From: Lingula anatina
Lineage: Eukaryota > Brachiopoda > Lingulata > Lingulida > Lingulidae
Length of the DNA: 64,000 bases
Assembly (NCBI RefSeq): GCF_001039355.2
Contig: NW_019774292.1
Coordinates: 460,689 to 524,688, forward strand
Reading direction: 5' to 3'
Below are positions 1-13,975 of this stretch, one piece after another. The position numbers were made by a program, and so were the translations under genes. The notes under the pieces are model-generated. The model saw only the letters and a program-made list of their open reading frames with translations, was not told where the DNA came from and did no database searches. Position 1 is the stretch's first letter, and every line of letters starts with the position of its first letter.

Positions 1-188
1 GGGGGAATTGTGACAATTGGATTGTACTGTACTGGCAATATTATTATTAAATAGGTTCCCTAGTGGCATAGGGATCATTTAAAATGCAATTTCTACGTCA
101 AGTTTCAGAATACTTAATCGAAATTTGTCCCAGAAAAATAAGCAGTCTTTGAGTAATTTTGATGGGGCTAATCCTAGAGCGCATTAAG

Positions 189-332
189 AGCAGCGGACTA
201 ACAGACCAGCGGATCAAATATGGCGACACACTTAAAAACTTGCCGCTTATTTTTCGATTAGACACTGAATAGATTCTCCGCTTTCAAGCGGGTCGGCCAT
301 ATTTGATTAACAGATCTGTTAGTCCCCTGTTC
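189..332. mobile_element. Small inverted-repeat element sharing an AAATATGGC-type terminus
   Basis: The left end AGCGGACTAACAGACC followed by GGATCAAATATGGCGAC pairs with the right end GTCGGCCATATTTGATTAAC followed by AGATCTGTTAGTCCCC. Related sequence recurs at 45431..45490 and in both copies of the duplicated block (57452..57486 and 60477..60511), so this is a dispersed family. Confidence 0.6.
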
Positions 333-453
333 TGAATGTGTTCCTATTAAGCATAATTAGATTCAGATTTCTGCTCAGTGCATTCTAACTTGAACTTGGG
401 TAATGTAAAGTACCTTACCTCAACCAAAAATATCTATAATTCTCTTCAACTTT

Positions 454-454
<1 letters not shown>

Positions 455-498
<44 letters not shown>
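455..498. repeat. (AAT)n microsatellite
   Basis: About 14 uninterrupted AAT/TAA triplets. Confidence 0.95.
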
Positions 499-1578
499 TT
501 ATTGAGCACGGGAATGTTTTTACATTTAAAGGCTCTCTTACTACTATGTATTATATATATTAATTGCCCGTTCTTATTGGCAACGAGGGTTTTTCTGGTA
601 TAGTGAGACCACGATTATCGTGCTTATGGGTCCGTGAACAGGTGTTAATGGGTGAGAACGGATTAATACTGTAATCAGCGACCCGTAGTTAAGACACATG
701 CCCCTGGGCTGAATATATATTCTAAATATTATCTTAGGCCTCCACTGGGAGTGTAATTGATTCTCCCTGTCATAAGAATAACACTTATTCGTATTGGTAT
801 GATTGATTACAGTTGAGTTATGGCGGTATGCTATGCCCCCAGATTAAGTTTAGGAACCAGCCCGTTTTCGTAAGGTCAGGCACGCTTGGGTTGGTCCTCT
901 GCTTAGGTTAGTCACAGCGTTTTGAGCACGAAGCCAGTGAACCGTTCTGACGGAAAGGTTTGCGTGCGTTTTTAACGGGGCGAATTGAATAGACTATGAA
1001 GTTAATAGCTTGAGGGCTTACGTGTACTGTATTGGGCTCAAAAATAGCTTTAAAATAACACGAGGAAAATGACTGCGCCATAACTAGTGCAAATGTCATC
1101 GTATATGCAATGAGTTAGAGATCATCCTTGTCTTCAAAGCGCATCGAAGTGCTATCACATGTACGCGTAATTGTTCAACCGACTGTCCTGGCTATTTTTT
1201 TATCTGAAGCCGATTACTAGTAGACACAATTTTCCACACCTTATCAATCACCTATAATCGATCAATTATCTCCAGTTAGAACTAGAACAGACGAGCTTTA
1301 CATAGAACTATACAGTTAAGAAACGTACCACTGAGGTCATTTGCAGAGGGATTGGTGTTTATTGAAATAAATTCACTTTCAGGGATATTTTATGAACCCT
1401 TTCTCAATAACACACAAACGTGCCCCCGGGGGACGCCGTAGGAGGACGTTTAATTATCTTTCACCTAGGGTTAACTGCTGAGGACGAGATACATGTATGA
1501 GTATTGGTTTAGACGGTGATTTATCAAAGCGTCTGCTAGCTGCAACTGCGTCTGTTTTTCTTCCCTCTCTCTGTCTGC

Positions 1579-1581
<3 letters not shown>

Positions 1582-1618
<37 letters not shown>
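1582..1618. repeat. (CT)n microsatellite
   Basis: Uninterrupted CT dinucleotides, with further CTCT sequence just upstream. Confidence 0.95.
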
Positions 1619-1621
<3 letters not shown>

Positions 1622-2017
1622 CATCCGTTCACCTCTCTGTCAGGATTGTTCCCAGGACAGATAATGCAATATGTTTATACTCATACTCATTATACTCATA
1701 ACGTACATCACATGCCCCTATTATGCATGCATATTTTTAGAGACATCCCCAGTCAACCTGATGTATGATTATATATACATTGTACCATCATTAGCCGATC
1801 CCGTTCGCCTTGGATTTCTGTCAATTGGAATTAACATTCTATTACCCGTGGTGCCCAAAAGTGATTAACAGCAAATTAACTTTAATTGAAGATAACGAGA
1901 GATGACGAGGCCAAGAAAAAAAGCCAACGTTCTTCCGAGATGATGTCAACATCGGTATATGCACTGTATATACAGGTAGTTATCTACACATACATGTACA
2001 TGTATCGGTTATATGTA

Positions 2018-2175
2018 CAGGCCCGTAGCCAGCAATTCCAGAAAGGGAGTTCTTTTTTTCTGAAAAAGGGGACCTTTTACCATGAAACCTCCTTAAAGCT
2101 AGATGCAATTTTACCTTTTCCCAGAAAAAAAGGGGATTCTTTTGAACCCCTTCACTCTCCCTGGCTACGGGTCTG
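2018..2175. mobile_element. MITE with CAGRCCCGTAGCCAG termini
   Basis: A 158-bp element whose ends form 15-bp inverted repeats, CAG(G/A)CCCGTAGCCAG, with further imperfect pairing (runs of AAGGGG and TTTTTTTCTG in both arms). CAG-starting termini suggest a hAT-like origin, but I see no exact target duplication. The open frames across it on both strands are by-products. Confidence 0.6.
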
Positions 2176-5100
2176 AGGACTATATACACACATGAATAAA
2201 ATCTACATCTATATCTATATCTGTCTTAATGGTAATTAACTGCCCAAGATGATTTGCTTTCCTATGGCAGCAGCTATCCAAATCCTTAAAAACAAACTTA
2301 TGTATTCTGTGCTATAGGCCAGATGAGGGGCCAGGTCAATTCCATTCATAAAATCTTGCTGGACAGCAGAGAAAATGTATAGAATTAAATAGACTGAGAG
2401 ATATCTTGTGAAAAAAATCAATACGCGGTCTTAAAATTTAGAACTCCAAATTGGGGTAAGGCCGTTCCCTTCTTAACGGTCTATGAAAAGGTATATCTTG
2501 GCGTTTAAGGGGAAAATTAATGGAATTTCCAGGATATCTTATTTCACTCAATTATTTTATTTACAACACTTCATTTCATTTATTTAATTATCTTATATCA
2601 TATTTATTTAGTTTTTATCTCATATTTATTTAATCATATTGCTAATTAAATATCTGATACACATTGCATGCCTTTTATGAAAGATATTTGGCCCGAATTC
2701 CGATCAATTCTCTGAGCAGATATCGAGTCTCAAACCGTTCTACTTCAAGTTAATTAACAAGCATCGACCTTTACAAAAAGATAAGTGGTCTTGACAAGGA
2801 CGTGTTGTCATGTCCTCCCTTCACCTCGTTCTGCTCGGCCAATCACTTTACGTCTTAATTGCATTTTACAGAATTTGGTTCCGGTTTCATGTCGATGTGG
2901 ATGGGGGTGTTCTTGAATTCAAAGGGAGATTGCAGAAGTCAATATTATCCAAAATATCTGTTTCTAATCAGGGAATTATATCGGATATAATTCCCTGTTC
3001 TAATGTGGAAATAGAATTGTTTACGTTGATGTTGTATTTGGAAATGGCTGATAAAAAGTGTCCTATATGCATTTAATTGACTAAAAGCGTTCGTAGTACC
3101 TTCTGTTATCAATTTTGTCACCATGCATTAAAAAGTATAAACATCTCCTGAGTGACGTATAAGGTATAATGTTTCTTTATCAGTGGTCCCTTACAACAAT
3201 AAGGGTCCTATAAGACAAAAATCTAAGATAGGTAGCTTATAAAACGTCTCATAAAATGTATGTATTCATACATAGTCCAATTAAGTCCTATACCAGGTTG
3301 TCCTTAGGCGTAGTATTTATCTTTTCAAATTCTTATGTGAAAATAGTTTCCTTGGATCCCAGTTTTGAATTACCTGTTCAGTTGTGACCAAGTCTGTCAG
3401 AGTGAACAGACGAAACAGTCAACAGGTAAAGCAAATGTCTGGATTTATCATAAATGAAAACTTTGTGACTTTCAAATTCATATTGGAGGATAGAGGGGAA
3501 AGGGGGGGGGGGAGAGCGGACAAACTCAATCCCACATCTATCCCGGTACCTTTTTTTTCTCAAAGAAATTTCGACATTCTAGATATGAAAATGAATGACA
3601 GAGAAAAGATAAAGCAGGCAATTAAAAACCTATTAAGTGTCTTTTGCCTGGATTTATAAGATTGGTAGATAAAGTAATGCATTCGAACACGTGCACTTGC
3701 TCGCAACTGTGTGGGTACACTGCCAGAAAGTTGGTGGAGGAGTGTTGTTTCTTCATTTCTCAGCATATCTTTCGTGAAATAAAAGAAAACAACGAAATGC
3801 CAAACGAAAAACAACAACACAGCACGCACTACATATGTTTTAAATCAAATAATCTCGGATAAATGTGCCCCAAGGGAGCTGGATTGAGATTATAAGGAGG
3901 ACGCGGTTCAATGCTTCCAAAGGCAGAATTATAAGGCGCACGACATGGAGAATTACAGTACACTTTAAGTTCAAAGTACCGAGGCGCTGGTGGTTCTAGA
4001 GTTTTGAGGGAGGGGGGGGGGGAGGTCAAGAGAACAGAAATCATTTCATTCAAGTTAATTGTAAGCTTTTTTCTGTTTATGGGTTCACCCTTACTCCCAC
4101 TGTTGTTTTTTCTTTCGTTCGTTCTTTCTTTCTTTCTTTCGTTTTCCTGTTTTATTTTAGTTTTTTTTCTTCCATTGTATTCAACATACAGTGTACCGGT
4201 ACATGTACAGGTATATGGCCTCCATGGTTTCTTACAAACTGTATTCTCATCTCTATCTGAAGTTAATATCTGGAGACTTAACCAGACAACAAGTTGCCAT
4301 GATGTTTCCCATGAGTCTGAGAAAATGAACTTCATATATAATTCACAAGTTGTGGGACTTGATTGTTTTTGTTGTTTCGTGTATATATACATATGCAGTG
4401 ATCTCGGCGGATCTACTACATGTATTCTCAGTAGTAAGGTGATAGAAAAAGTGATTCGGTCAGGATCAAAGGCTAAAATAAATTCAGGGACATTATCATT
4501 TTTTTTGCCTCTAGCAGAAAATTAATCTCTCTATATATTGATATATTTAATTATTCCAAATCTTTTCATTATCTGTTGTTTAAAACTTTATGTATTTGTG
4601 AGAATATCTGCCCGGAAGTTGCAGCGCCTCTCCAAATCGAGGCTGTGTGCGTCAGTATTTTAAATCTCACGTGAAAAATCGGGAGTTCCGAGTGTTTTTT
4701 CGCTTAATAATAATCTCCTTGAAGACAGTCAAAAATTTCCAGAATTTGCAATGGGTATTTCTTTGTGAACCTTTCGTCAGTGAAAAAAAAAAACGTCAAC
4801 TTGCTGGTATAACCCTTACAAAAGTTTTCTATAGAACTCCGTGTGACTCTCTAGGATTAATTCCTACAGGACTCTAAGGGAATCCGCTGGGATTCTGATG
4901 GACGCCTGTCGGACGTCCTACAGGAAACACGACTTACGGGATTCTATAGAAATTGGCGGCAATTTCCTATAAGCAATTTCCATAAGGGAAAGTATCGTGT
5001 GGAAATCAAAAGTCCATGTTGAATGTCTTAATTAAGTGCAGCGTGGTCACAATGCCATTAGGGAAAAACGACGAACGCGGTTTTGTCCCATGGTTCTAAA

Positions 5101-6359
5101 AGATCGTGATTAAAAACGAAAATTAAATCCAAACAAGAGTTATGCATACGCAAAGGTCTCCAATGTCTTAAGTCTTAACGAAGGTCATCGGCTCTGTTTG
5201 TGTCCATGTGGGCAGACTGGGTTCTGAAATCTTTTGGGAGAAATCAGATATTGTTGACCTAATGACCATATAGACAAGGGTGTTATTCTGGGGGTTATGA
5301 GGATTCTGGGGACTCCTGCGCCCTATTAAAGAACACGACATAAGCGCATTTAGGGTCAAGAAGGCCCAAAAAAACTCGCGCCAAAGTACCCCATTGTGGG
5401 TTTCTGTTTGATGTGGTTCGACCTCTTCTCTATTTTAACCTGACCTTGCTTACGCAAAATGGTTTCCACTTTCTTTTCAGGTCGTGATACTGAATGTAGA
5501 ATCACCTTTTTAAAGGATCGCACTCTATACCACACAAGGATTAAAGATACGCAATCTGCCTCTCGGTATATTTAGGTATTGTCATGTTTGGTCTTGAACA
5601 TAATGGTGGTTGGCAAACATCGGAACATAGCAAATAAGACCAAGAAAATTCTTACCAATTTTTTTTCTATATACATTTGCAGAGTTTTCATGCATCATTT
5701 AAATAATTCGTGAATCTAATTTTTCATGCGCGTCGGAAAGCCACAAGCGTTCGCTTAAATTAATCAGTTGATAGATGGAGAGACGCGTTCCAATTTTCTG
5801 ATGTCTCCGGAGTAAAGTGCCCGGATGAGGAATACGTCGTCTGGCTCGAATGTTCTCCTTGTAGCTATCTCTGGCGTTGGATAATTGTGCATAATCGAAG
5901 TGCAATAAATGAGAATTGAGTTCGTTGACATTTCACTGGCCAGCCTCCGGGGTAGAGATCTGTCATTATGGTGTCGTTTTGGGTCTTTGGGGAACCATAT
6001 ATGATTTTTTTTTTTTTTTTGTAAATTCATTGGTGTTTCATATACATCGTAGTGTTAGTGATTCCCGAATATATTTATTGATTGAAATGGAATTGAAACA
6101 TTTAGGGAATCGAATAAGTTATATGAATCCTGTTGTTGAACATCAGGTAATTGATTGTTCTGTATATGAATATCATACTTGCCATGCTTTTTAATAGGTG
6201 AACATTGTTTTGATCAGTTGAAGCGATAATGGCCGCCCCCTCTCTCTCTCCCACTCCACCCTCGTCTCCAACGTATCAGAGTAGAATGGCCCTGCTAAGG
6301 TTATTGGGATCGATTGTCGGATATTTTCTCCAAAAAAGTGGTAATTGCAGAAACAGAAG

Positions 6360-6630
6360 GCACGCACGCTCGCAAATACTATCGCGTACACATGCGCACG
6401 TGTGCATACAGACTGGCATATGTAACGTCTTTGATGTACACGCGCGTTCGAAAGTGCACAAATGTACATTTACATGTATGTATGCGTTCACGCATAGACA
6501 TATGCGCAATCATGCAAACACAAACTTTCTTTCTTCAGATAAACACATACTAAAACACACACAAACATAAACTCACGCTCACATACACAAAAACATACAA
6601 ACACACACGCACGCACATATACACACGTAG
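6360..6630. repeat. Alternating purine-pyrimidine, CA/CG-rich stretch
   Basis: About 270 bases dominated by CACGCA, TGTACA, GCGCAC and ACACAC steps. Four overlapping open frames on both strands here result from composition only. Confidence 0.8.
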
Positions 6631-9066
6631 GACGAGCACTGGGTATGACGCAGCTTGAAAAAGGAACTGATCTTTAAAAGATAAGAACCAGGCTCGTTAT
6701 TTATTGCTATCATCTGTTTGCCAAATACCAATGTCGTATATGACTAAGATGGTTAATGCTCATGAAAATCTATCGATTAAGAACTGCTTTCTCCGTGAGA
6801 CATCTATCAATTATCCTAGCGGACGTCGGGGAGCACTCAGCGGCGTACTTCAGACGGCTTGTGTACAAAATGAAGGAACAGAAATGTAATTTTCTGGTCT
6901 TTCAAGCATTGTTTTCTATATCTTCTTGCACAAGAAACCGACCAATTATATACTGATATCTTTAATTGGTTTTTCAGTCATCACCCACCGATATCATACC
7001 TCCTTAGGTTTCGCCAGTGGGTGTTTAAGTTAATTGTGTAAAAAAGAAAAAAAAAAAGCGATTTGATATTATTGTATTTATCTCCTTAAAGAACTATTTC
7101 ATGGGGGCAAAATAATGAACACGTTTCGTTATCGGTTTGATCTATATTTCCAGCAGTCGCACACAGTTCTGACCGGCATGAGGAAGAATTCACCTCCGTG
7201 GGGAGTGCAATGATGAACACAACGAAATTAAATTCATATTTAAAACTACCGGAAGTGTGGTTTTTCCTTTCTTGGGACGTTATGTGCCTTCTTTTTGTCT
7301 TCCTTTCGTGAAGGTCCATATCTACTAACCGCAGATCCCAAAATAGTAGTGACCATGATCACCATGTAGATAATCGCTCAGTCTCTCTGTTTTTTAATTG
7401 ACGTCCCTGGTGGCAGAGCAAGAGATAATTCAAAAGGGGCATCAAATAAAGTATTGATAAAGACGCGATAATTGTTTGCGTTTTCCAATTAATCATGTAT
7501 TTGTCATTGCGCATCCTGGAAGTGATCAATGTCCGTATCGCTCTCTTTAGTTTGCAAAATCATTTCTTGTGTTAATAACAAGTTGGCGTTCACACGAGTA
7601 GAACACAGACCGATTTTACGTCGATCTCAGTGACATCCTAGTTCGAGATGGAGTTTAACCATGTCGCATCCCGCAAACAACTAATTTTTACTTTTTTAAC
7701 GTTAAAATATTTTTTTCCAAGCACACCAAAATGCAGATGCATAACTCCTTCATCAAATAAACCAACTCGGCCTGTTAAGACTTAGTGCGAACGCGACCTA
7801 GAGTAGCGTTCCGATCAATTGCGTCATAGCGACCCACAATTATCTCATGAAATAGCAATATTTCGATCAGTGATTACTATCGATTTGTCTTGCGAAGTGG
7901 TTCATGCTGACATGTACCAGTGCGTCAGTGTATTTGTACAAGTGCCTGCGCTTTCTGTTGTACTAATTATCGAACAAATTAAGAGAAACCTGGTCCACTT
8001 TTTAAGCGCAGAAAACTATAAACTTAAAAACATACAGTGTTCTTCCTTTTGTACCCCTGCATTAGCTTTCTAAAATCTCTAAGTTGAGTGACTACATGAA
8101 TAACAGTTTATTGGCGCAAATGTTCGCAGTTAAATCCTCTACTTTTGGGGGTGGGGGTGGGGGGGGGGAGTACCCTCCATCAGGGTCACAGCTTGTTTTT
8201 TCATTAGATATTTACATTTCTCAATTGTCGCGTTGGAGAAAAGTTTACATGTTTAATCTGCGACCCTAGTAGAGGGTAGAGAGGTATTTACAAATTAATT
8301 ACGAACTTGAACACGATATAACTGGAATCAAAGACGAGTGACGACACGAAAAGAAATGTCAAAAAGCATTAACATCTACACTTAATGTGCCATTCTGCAA
8401 CAGATTAGTTTCCAGTGTCGTCAAGATAGAGCATGTCATTAAAAATTTAAGGCAGAGAGAGTCCGGTACCAACCGCCACGACAAAGTAATCTGGGAGTCG
8501 TGTTGGCCGATTTCTGCTACAATACGCACGCCTTGTACAACCACATTTGAATGGGTTATTACATGTATGACGCTGAAAAAATTACGAGGCGCGTTTACAT
8601 TAAAGTGGGTCGGATTATCCTGGGTAGAGTCGTTCTCTTTTCACAAAGTGATAAAGCTAAACGTTCACGAAAGGCAGCAAGTTTAATTTCTCTCTACCCA
8701 AAGGATCCACCCGCCACCATAACATCAGTGAATAGAGCAAAGGTACGGATATTTGATCAGGCGTTCATAAAAAAAAAATTGCCACCCTGAGGAAGGTCGA
8801 CATGACCTGTGTGTAAACGCGCCCATGAATGTCGCATTTTTTTTTCAATTTGGATACACCAGTACGGTGCACAACACGCAAAGGTGTCCGCTGTCCAGAA
8901 TGATTTTAAGTATTCAGTAATTTATAGCCGTGCTTTATAGCGCCTGGCACCAAAGCCATCTAAAACTAGTTAACTTTTGACTGTAACAGGGCGTCGTCCT
9001 GGCCGGCCCCGCCTCTTTCATATTCTGCACAGACATGCCAATCGACTTTTAACAAAACTGCCACGT

Positions 9067-9108
9067 TATTCATTCATTCATTCATTCATTTATTCATTCA
9101 TTCATTCT
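9067..9108. repeat. (ATTC)n microsatellite
   Basis: About ten ATTC tetranucleotides with one interruption. Confidence 0.95.
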
Positions 9109-12100
9109 ATTTCCATGCATATCAATTCACATACCTGAACATTTTCCTTCTTGGACATTAAGATGTTTTAAAAACGTATAAATACAGGATTTAGATTGGG
9201 ATTTGTATAACTCATAATATGTAAGGCCACCGCTGCGTCGTTGTCAACTACTTTTTTGCGTTACAGAGAGCCGAGACTGACTCAAAAAGGCCAAATGGCA
9301 AAACGCATTATAAGTCATTGGGACTAAAGCAATTAGTAACGATGACTAACACACAAAGTCAAAGGTGCGTGGCTTCGTTAGGAAACTAATTTTGCGTGAC
9401 TAACGTTTGGCTTTTTAGGTTTACATTTTCAGATTCTGATGAAAAAAAAACGAATGAAAACTGGTATACCAGAAAACAAAAAAAAATCGTTTGTGAAAAA
9501 CGCGGGCAATTCATGGAAGCGCTATTGTTATCCCCTAGCGTTTACATTGTTCTCTTTTATCAAATAAGAAATGCATCTATATCATTGATTTCATTTTGCT
9601 GAGGACAAAAAGCAACGGTATCATCTAGACCATTTAACGATTTCTACTGGTATTCTGTGTGATGTTTTATGCAGTACCACGTCATTCTGTTAATCGAATT
9701 TGTTGCACTAAATAGGGTATTGTTACCTTTATTTTTACACCGGAACCACACGCAATGTTTTCTCTTAACAGTGAATTAGCGACATTATATGTTTGCACGT
9801 CAGTTACTTTAAACAGGGAGATATTTGATGCGATATTGAATAACTTGTTTTTTATCACATTATTAATATTTATATATTTATCTATTATGCCTACATCGCT
9901 TATTGTTTTGATTTAAAACTACTGTGGTCTTATTCTTTTTACTTTGTGAAAGGACAGGTGTACAATAATCCCTAATTAAACCTACTGTGAAATCTCACAA
10001 AAGTTCCAGAACCAGGGTGCATGATGAAACACCTTTGATATTCTTGTGTCACTTTTGATATATGTGTTTAAACCTTGAATTATATACAGGTAAAACGTAT
10101 TGTTTTACTAAGTGGAGAGAGAACGAGACAGATGGTAGATTGAGCATCCCCCCGTAGACCCTCACGTAAATAAGGAAACATTTATTCAAATATCAACTCC
10201 TGAGATTGTAGTATAGGAAGTAAGGGGAGGTGGGGGGGGGGGGAGTTAACCGAATCCCTTTGGCCTCTCTTACATATCAAGCATACGTATACGCCAGAGT
10301 GTAATTACGTGTTACAGAGATGGCAACCAAGAACATAATTCTCATTTCGCCTGCATTACTGACATCAACGCCTTGATAAATTCAAGAAAGTGATAAAAAT
10401 CGCACGAGTCTGTGTTTCTTAAAGAACCTTGACAAAGAGTGCCGGAAAGCGGTGTGTTGGGGTATGGCGCAAACCTACAGATGGGAATTAATTAAAATCG
10501 ACAAACAAGGAAACGCAATGCATAATTTATGTTCAATTGTTGTCAAATTGTTATGAACATTGCTTAAACTTTTGGACAGAGTTTCCTCTTTCATCAGCAC
10601 GGAATAAGAAGAATGTAATGAACGTGCAGTCGGTTCATTATACGATGCTTTATATTAATTGGATTTTCAACATTGGCTGCGCTTATTTCAATAAAATTCC
10701 GACACGTTACTTAATAAAGACTAATTGTGGCATAGTTCTGGCTTAAGAAAGTTCTGTCACGGTCTGGAAAATCTACATGATGAGGCAGAGAACGGTCTCA
10801 CAGGTTGCCAGAAGAATGGAAAACAAATAAAAAGCTGAATTTTCAGTTTTAAAGTCAGTGGAATGTAAGACATATAAACCCGAAATTTAATTATGAAGAA
10901 CATGCAAAAACATCAAGGCACGTGCACACACGCACGCTCACGCACATGGACACACACGTCAAGAGAGAGAGGGGGAGGGAGACTAAACGAATAACAGATA
11001 TAGCTCATTCACAAACATTTCACTTGAAATTATATCATTCACTTATATTACAAGCTCGAATTACAGAGAATCGCCTAGACTATAGGATGTCGCGGCGCCC
11101 GCGCCTAGTAAGATTTATTATAAGGTATTATTATAATGAGATATTAAGGTACATATAAATAGAACAGGTGGTGGGTAGAGAGAGGAAGTTAGGTAGTGGG
11201 AATAAAGCTGTTTGGAAATCCACGACTCTTGTTGCTCACTTCTTCTCGATCTGTGAACCTAAAATCGAATCTTACAGGATTAAATAGCTGCTTTATAGAC
11301 CCCCCTCTTCCCCCATATCCACCAGATATTATTCTAACTGACTTCTTGATGTTCTCTTTTATTCATAACACCACCAAGTGTCCCGTGAGTCCGAAATAAA
11401 CGACAATGTGCGGCCATGATTTGAAATGATTGCGATCATAAAACAAATGAGAAAGTATCCATCAGGGGGCCCCCAGATCATTTTAATAAAAACATCCTTG
11501 CATTTTGCGGGTGGCAGATCAATACGGATATGCCGCGATAAGTCGCGTGCTTTTTGCCTCGCCAAGGTCAAGGTCGCCCCCTTAGTATCACTGACAGATA
11601 ACCTACGGGTTTAAAACGTCGATAGAGCAAGTGCTGTGCCTAATATTTTTCCAATTTTTCAACACTTGGTTCTCTATCTTAAATCGGCGTAATGGTGTTA
11701 TGCATATGGCTTTTTAAAACAGACCCGCTAATAGAGTTACGGAACGATGACCAGTGGGCATTTTTGTGCGAAAGTCACGTAAAATGTGACTTGGGGCCAT
11801 GACGTTTTCGCCGCTGTGCACATGGCTTTGTTCGGGTGTTGTTGTCATGTAATTGACCCATGTAATCGTCCGATACCGAAAACGGCCGATCGAAGTGTCC
11901 ATTCATGGTGTTTTTCCTCTGTATGCATTATTAAAATGGCCCGCAGATAATGTCAATAGGTGAAAGTTATTGAAGTATATAGGCTTTGAGCCTTGTCGTG
12001 GTTTCACACATGAAGAGGCTCAGAAGCAATTTCTTATTTATTCATAACAACTTACAAGGGGTTAAAACCGGTATCATGCACAAATTTGTGTACAAAGCGT

Positions 12101-13247
12101 ATTCGCAGTATGTTCAAGGAAAATTAGTTATCAGCAGCATATTGTCATAAGCTCAGTGTACGTCTGTGTGCCTATTATTGTGCATTGCTATTTGTCGTTC
12201 ATGTGGCCACACCGTAACGGAAAATAAATCAGCAAAGTACACATCGGGTTCCACACCGCCGTTATACTTCCTCGTGTTGAAGTCCACGGTGTCCAAAACC
12301 CCCACCTTTTGCCAGCGCAGGTCTCGTGTGTCGTATCACAAATCAATTGTTTTGTATATTTCCGCCGGTGCGCACCTGTGTTTGTGTACTTGATACCGCG
12401 GAACAATAACGTTTTTATTGAACCATAAGACGATATTTGCCCCATGTGTCGAAGCTTCGCAAAACAACGCTTATTGAATTCACCACCATCTGTAGCCGCA
12501 ATACGGGGATGATGCGCTGCAAAATCATGGTCTAACATCACTTTTCTTTTTTTTTCTTTTGTCACAGGGGATTCCGAAGCAAGCATGGAGGAGTAATGTA
12601 TTTAGCGTTGCTCCATTATTAACGTGGACTGGCTCGATTTGCGAGCGCGATAGCAGAATAACGAAGCAGCAGAGACGCTGTTTGAGGTTTCATCACCACT
12701 TGTGACGGATGATCACGATCCTCGCCTTGCCTGTCTTGAATTTGATCGTCCCGTAACATCCACAGATTCGTGATCTGGTTTAACGAGAAAAAATTACTTT
12801 CAATTAAGACGCAGAGTGGCAAGCAGCTTTAAGGAGGGGGGAAACTGCATCTGGGACACCGTGCGGAAACACTCTTGTGTCAGTAATGTGGATAGACGTC
12901 ACGGTGAAGTCAATAGCTTTTTTGTAATGCTAAAATCGAGTTTTTTGGAAGCGATGGAGTACACTTTTGCGTGATGACTTCCAGACTGGGGCTTTTGGCC
13001 TGTCTTTCCACACGGACAGATATACAGATAATGCGTTAGCCAAAAGTGAGAAAGCTTTTGTTAGGATGTACTTTTATTGACGAGTTGGAACCAGTAACTT
13101 GCGTGACTTCAAGCTTCGAGATTTCATAATCGCCATTAGAAGATGCGGATTGATGTGTAAGCCATAGGTTTAGTAGGGAAATAATCAGTGGATATATCAC
13201 GTAAAGCAAAATAGAAACAACAAGTGCTTGTGTGCGAAATCAAAGTG

Positions 13248-13255
13248 TATAAATA
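13248..13255 (+). promoter_or_regulatory. Candidate TATA box upstream of gene 1
   Basis: GTATAAATAA lies about 630 bp before the gene 1 ATG in otherwise unremarkable sequence. If used, the 5' UTR would be about 600 nt. A TTG-initiated open frame at 13516..13773 lies within it and is probably not translated. This is only a motif match. Confidence 0.2.
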
Positions 13256-13883
13256 ATCAATCAAAACGGAAATCCCGGCGCAGTGCTGTATTGCGTGTTG
13301 GGTGGTTCAGACGACTCTGGAATTCTAGCAGATGATATTTGGAAATCTAGCGGACGGCACAGAATTCTAGCTGTTTGAAAGACAATTCCATTTCTGGGAA
13401 ACATACTGCGAACTTCACCATCTCCAGGAAGTTTAACGACATTCATATGGGAAAACTCCCTTCGGATATTTAACATTTTTCGTACGGTGCAGACGACAGC
13501 GCTGCTTCTTTAGAATTGAACGACATTTCGTATCTGCCAGCCAAATTAACGCTCAACAAGACACCGGGCAGCGAATATTCAATTTTGTCAGCGCACTGGA
13601 ACTTTGACAAAGTCTTTTGTCGAGCAGACGACAGAGACAGCATCTCGAAGTCCGAAGGAGTTGCACCGATGCCAAATTCAGGCGTCCATATATTTAACCC
13701 GGACGCTCACATCAGTCAGCAACGCATCATTGTTAGCCAACGTCTGACCACCAAAACAATTTTGAAATCATAAAGCAGACGACACTTGTTCGATTTGTGG
13801 TTCTCAACAAAAAGGGCCGGGTTTACAGTTGACAAGGCCTAGATGTATTCCTTAGAGCCGTAAAAAAAACGTTTGTACAGAAA

Positions 13884-13975
13884 ATGGAATTCAGGGACCT
13901 AGCGTTACAAATGGCGCTGTACCTTTTCTTTGCCGCCAACATGGCAGTCGGGCAATACAATACTTCTATCACAAG
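13884..13975 (+). CDS. Gene 1 exon 1: signal peptide
   Basis: Starts [18 protein letters not shown] and ends in phase 2 at a consensus gtaag donor. It encodes a hydrophobic signal peptide followed by an N-T-S glycosylation sequon at residue 26. The next coding exon is 12 kb away, so the join rests on phase match and on the homologous layout of gene 2. Confidence 0.82.

Larger units (their letters stand above)
333..13247. other. Gene-poor region upstream of gene 1
   Basis: Apart from the elements and simple repeats listed separately I see no exon, RNA gene or recognisable domain. Open frames are all under 175 codons, of low complexity or without family resemblance, and no series has phase-matched splice sites. 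G-runs occur near 3504, 4012, 8150 and 10232. Confidence 0.6.

Noticed and set aside
4004-4525. 173-codon open frame, plus strand
   Set aside because: Runs through T/C-rich simple sequence (TTTC repeats), giving Phe/Leu/Ser-rich low complexity; there is no family resemblance, and the opposite strand also has a long frame.
12188-12586. 132-codon frame on the minus strand
   Set aside because: No recognisable domain, no splice or composition support, and the overlapping plus-strand frame is equally plausible.
13516-13773. 85-codon frame just upstream of gene 1
   Set aside because: Begins at TTG, is not in frame with the gene 1 start and matches no family; it is most likely 5' UTR or promoter sequence.
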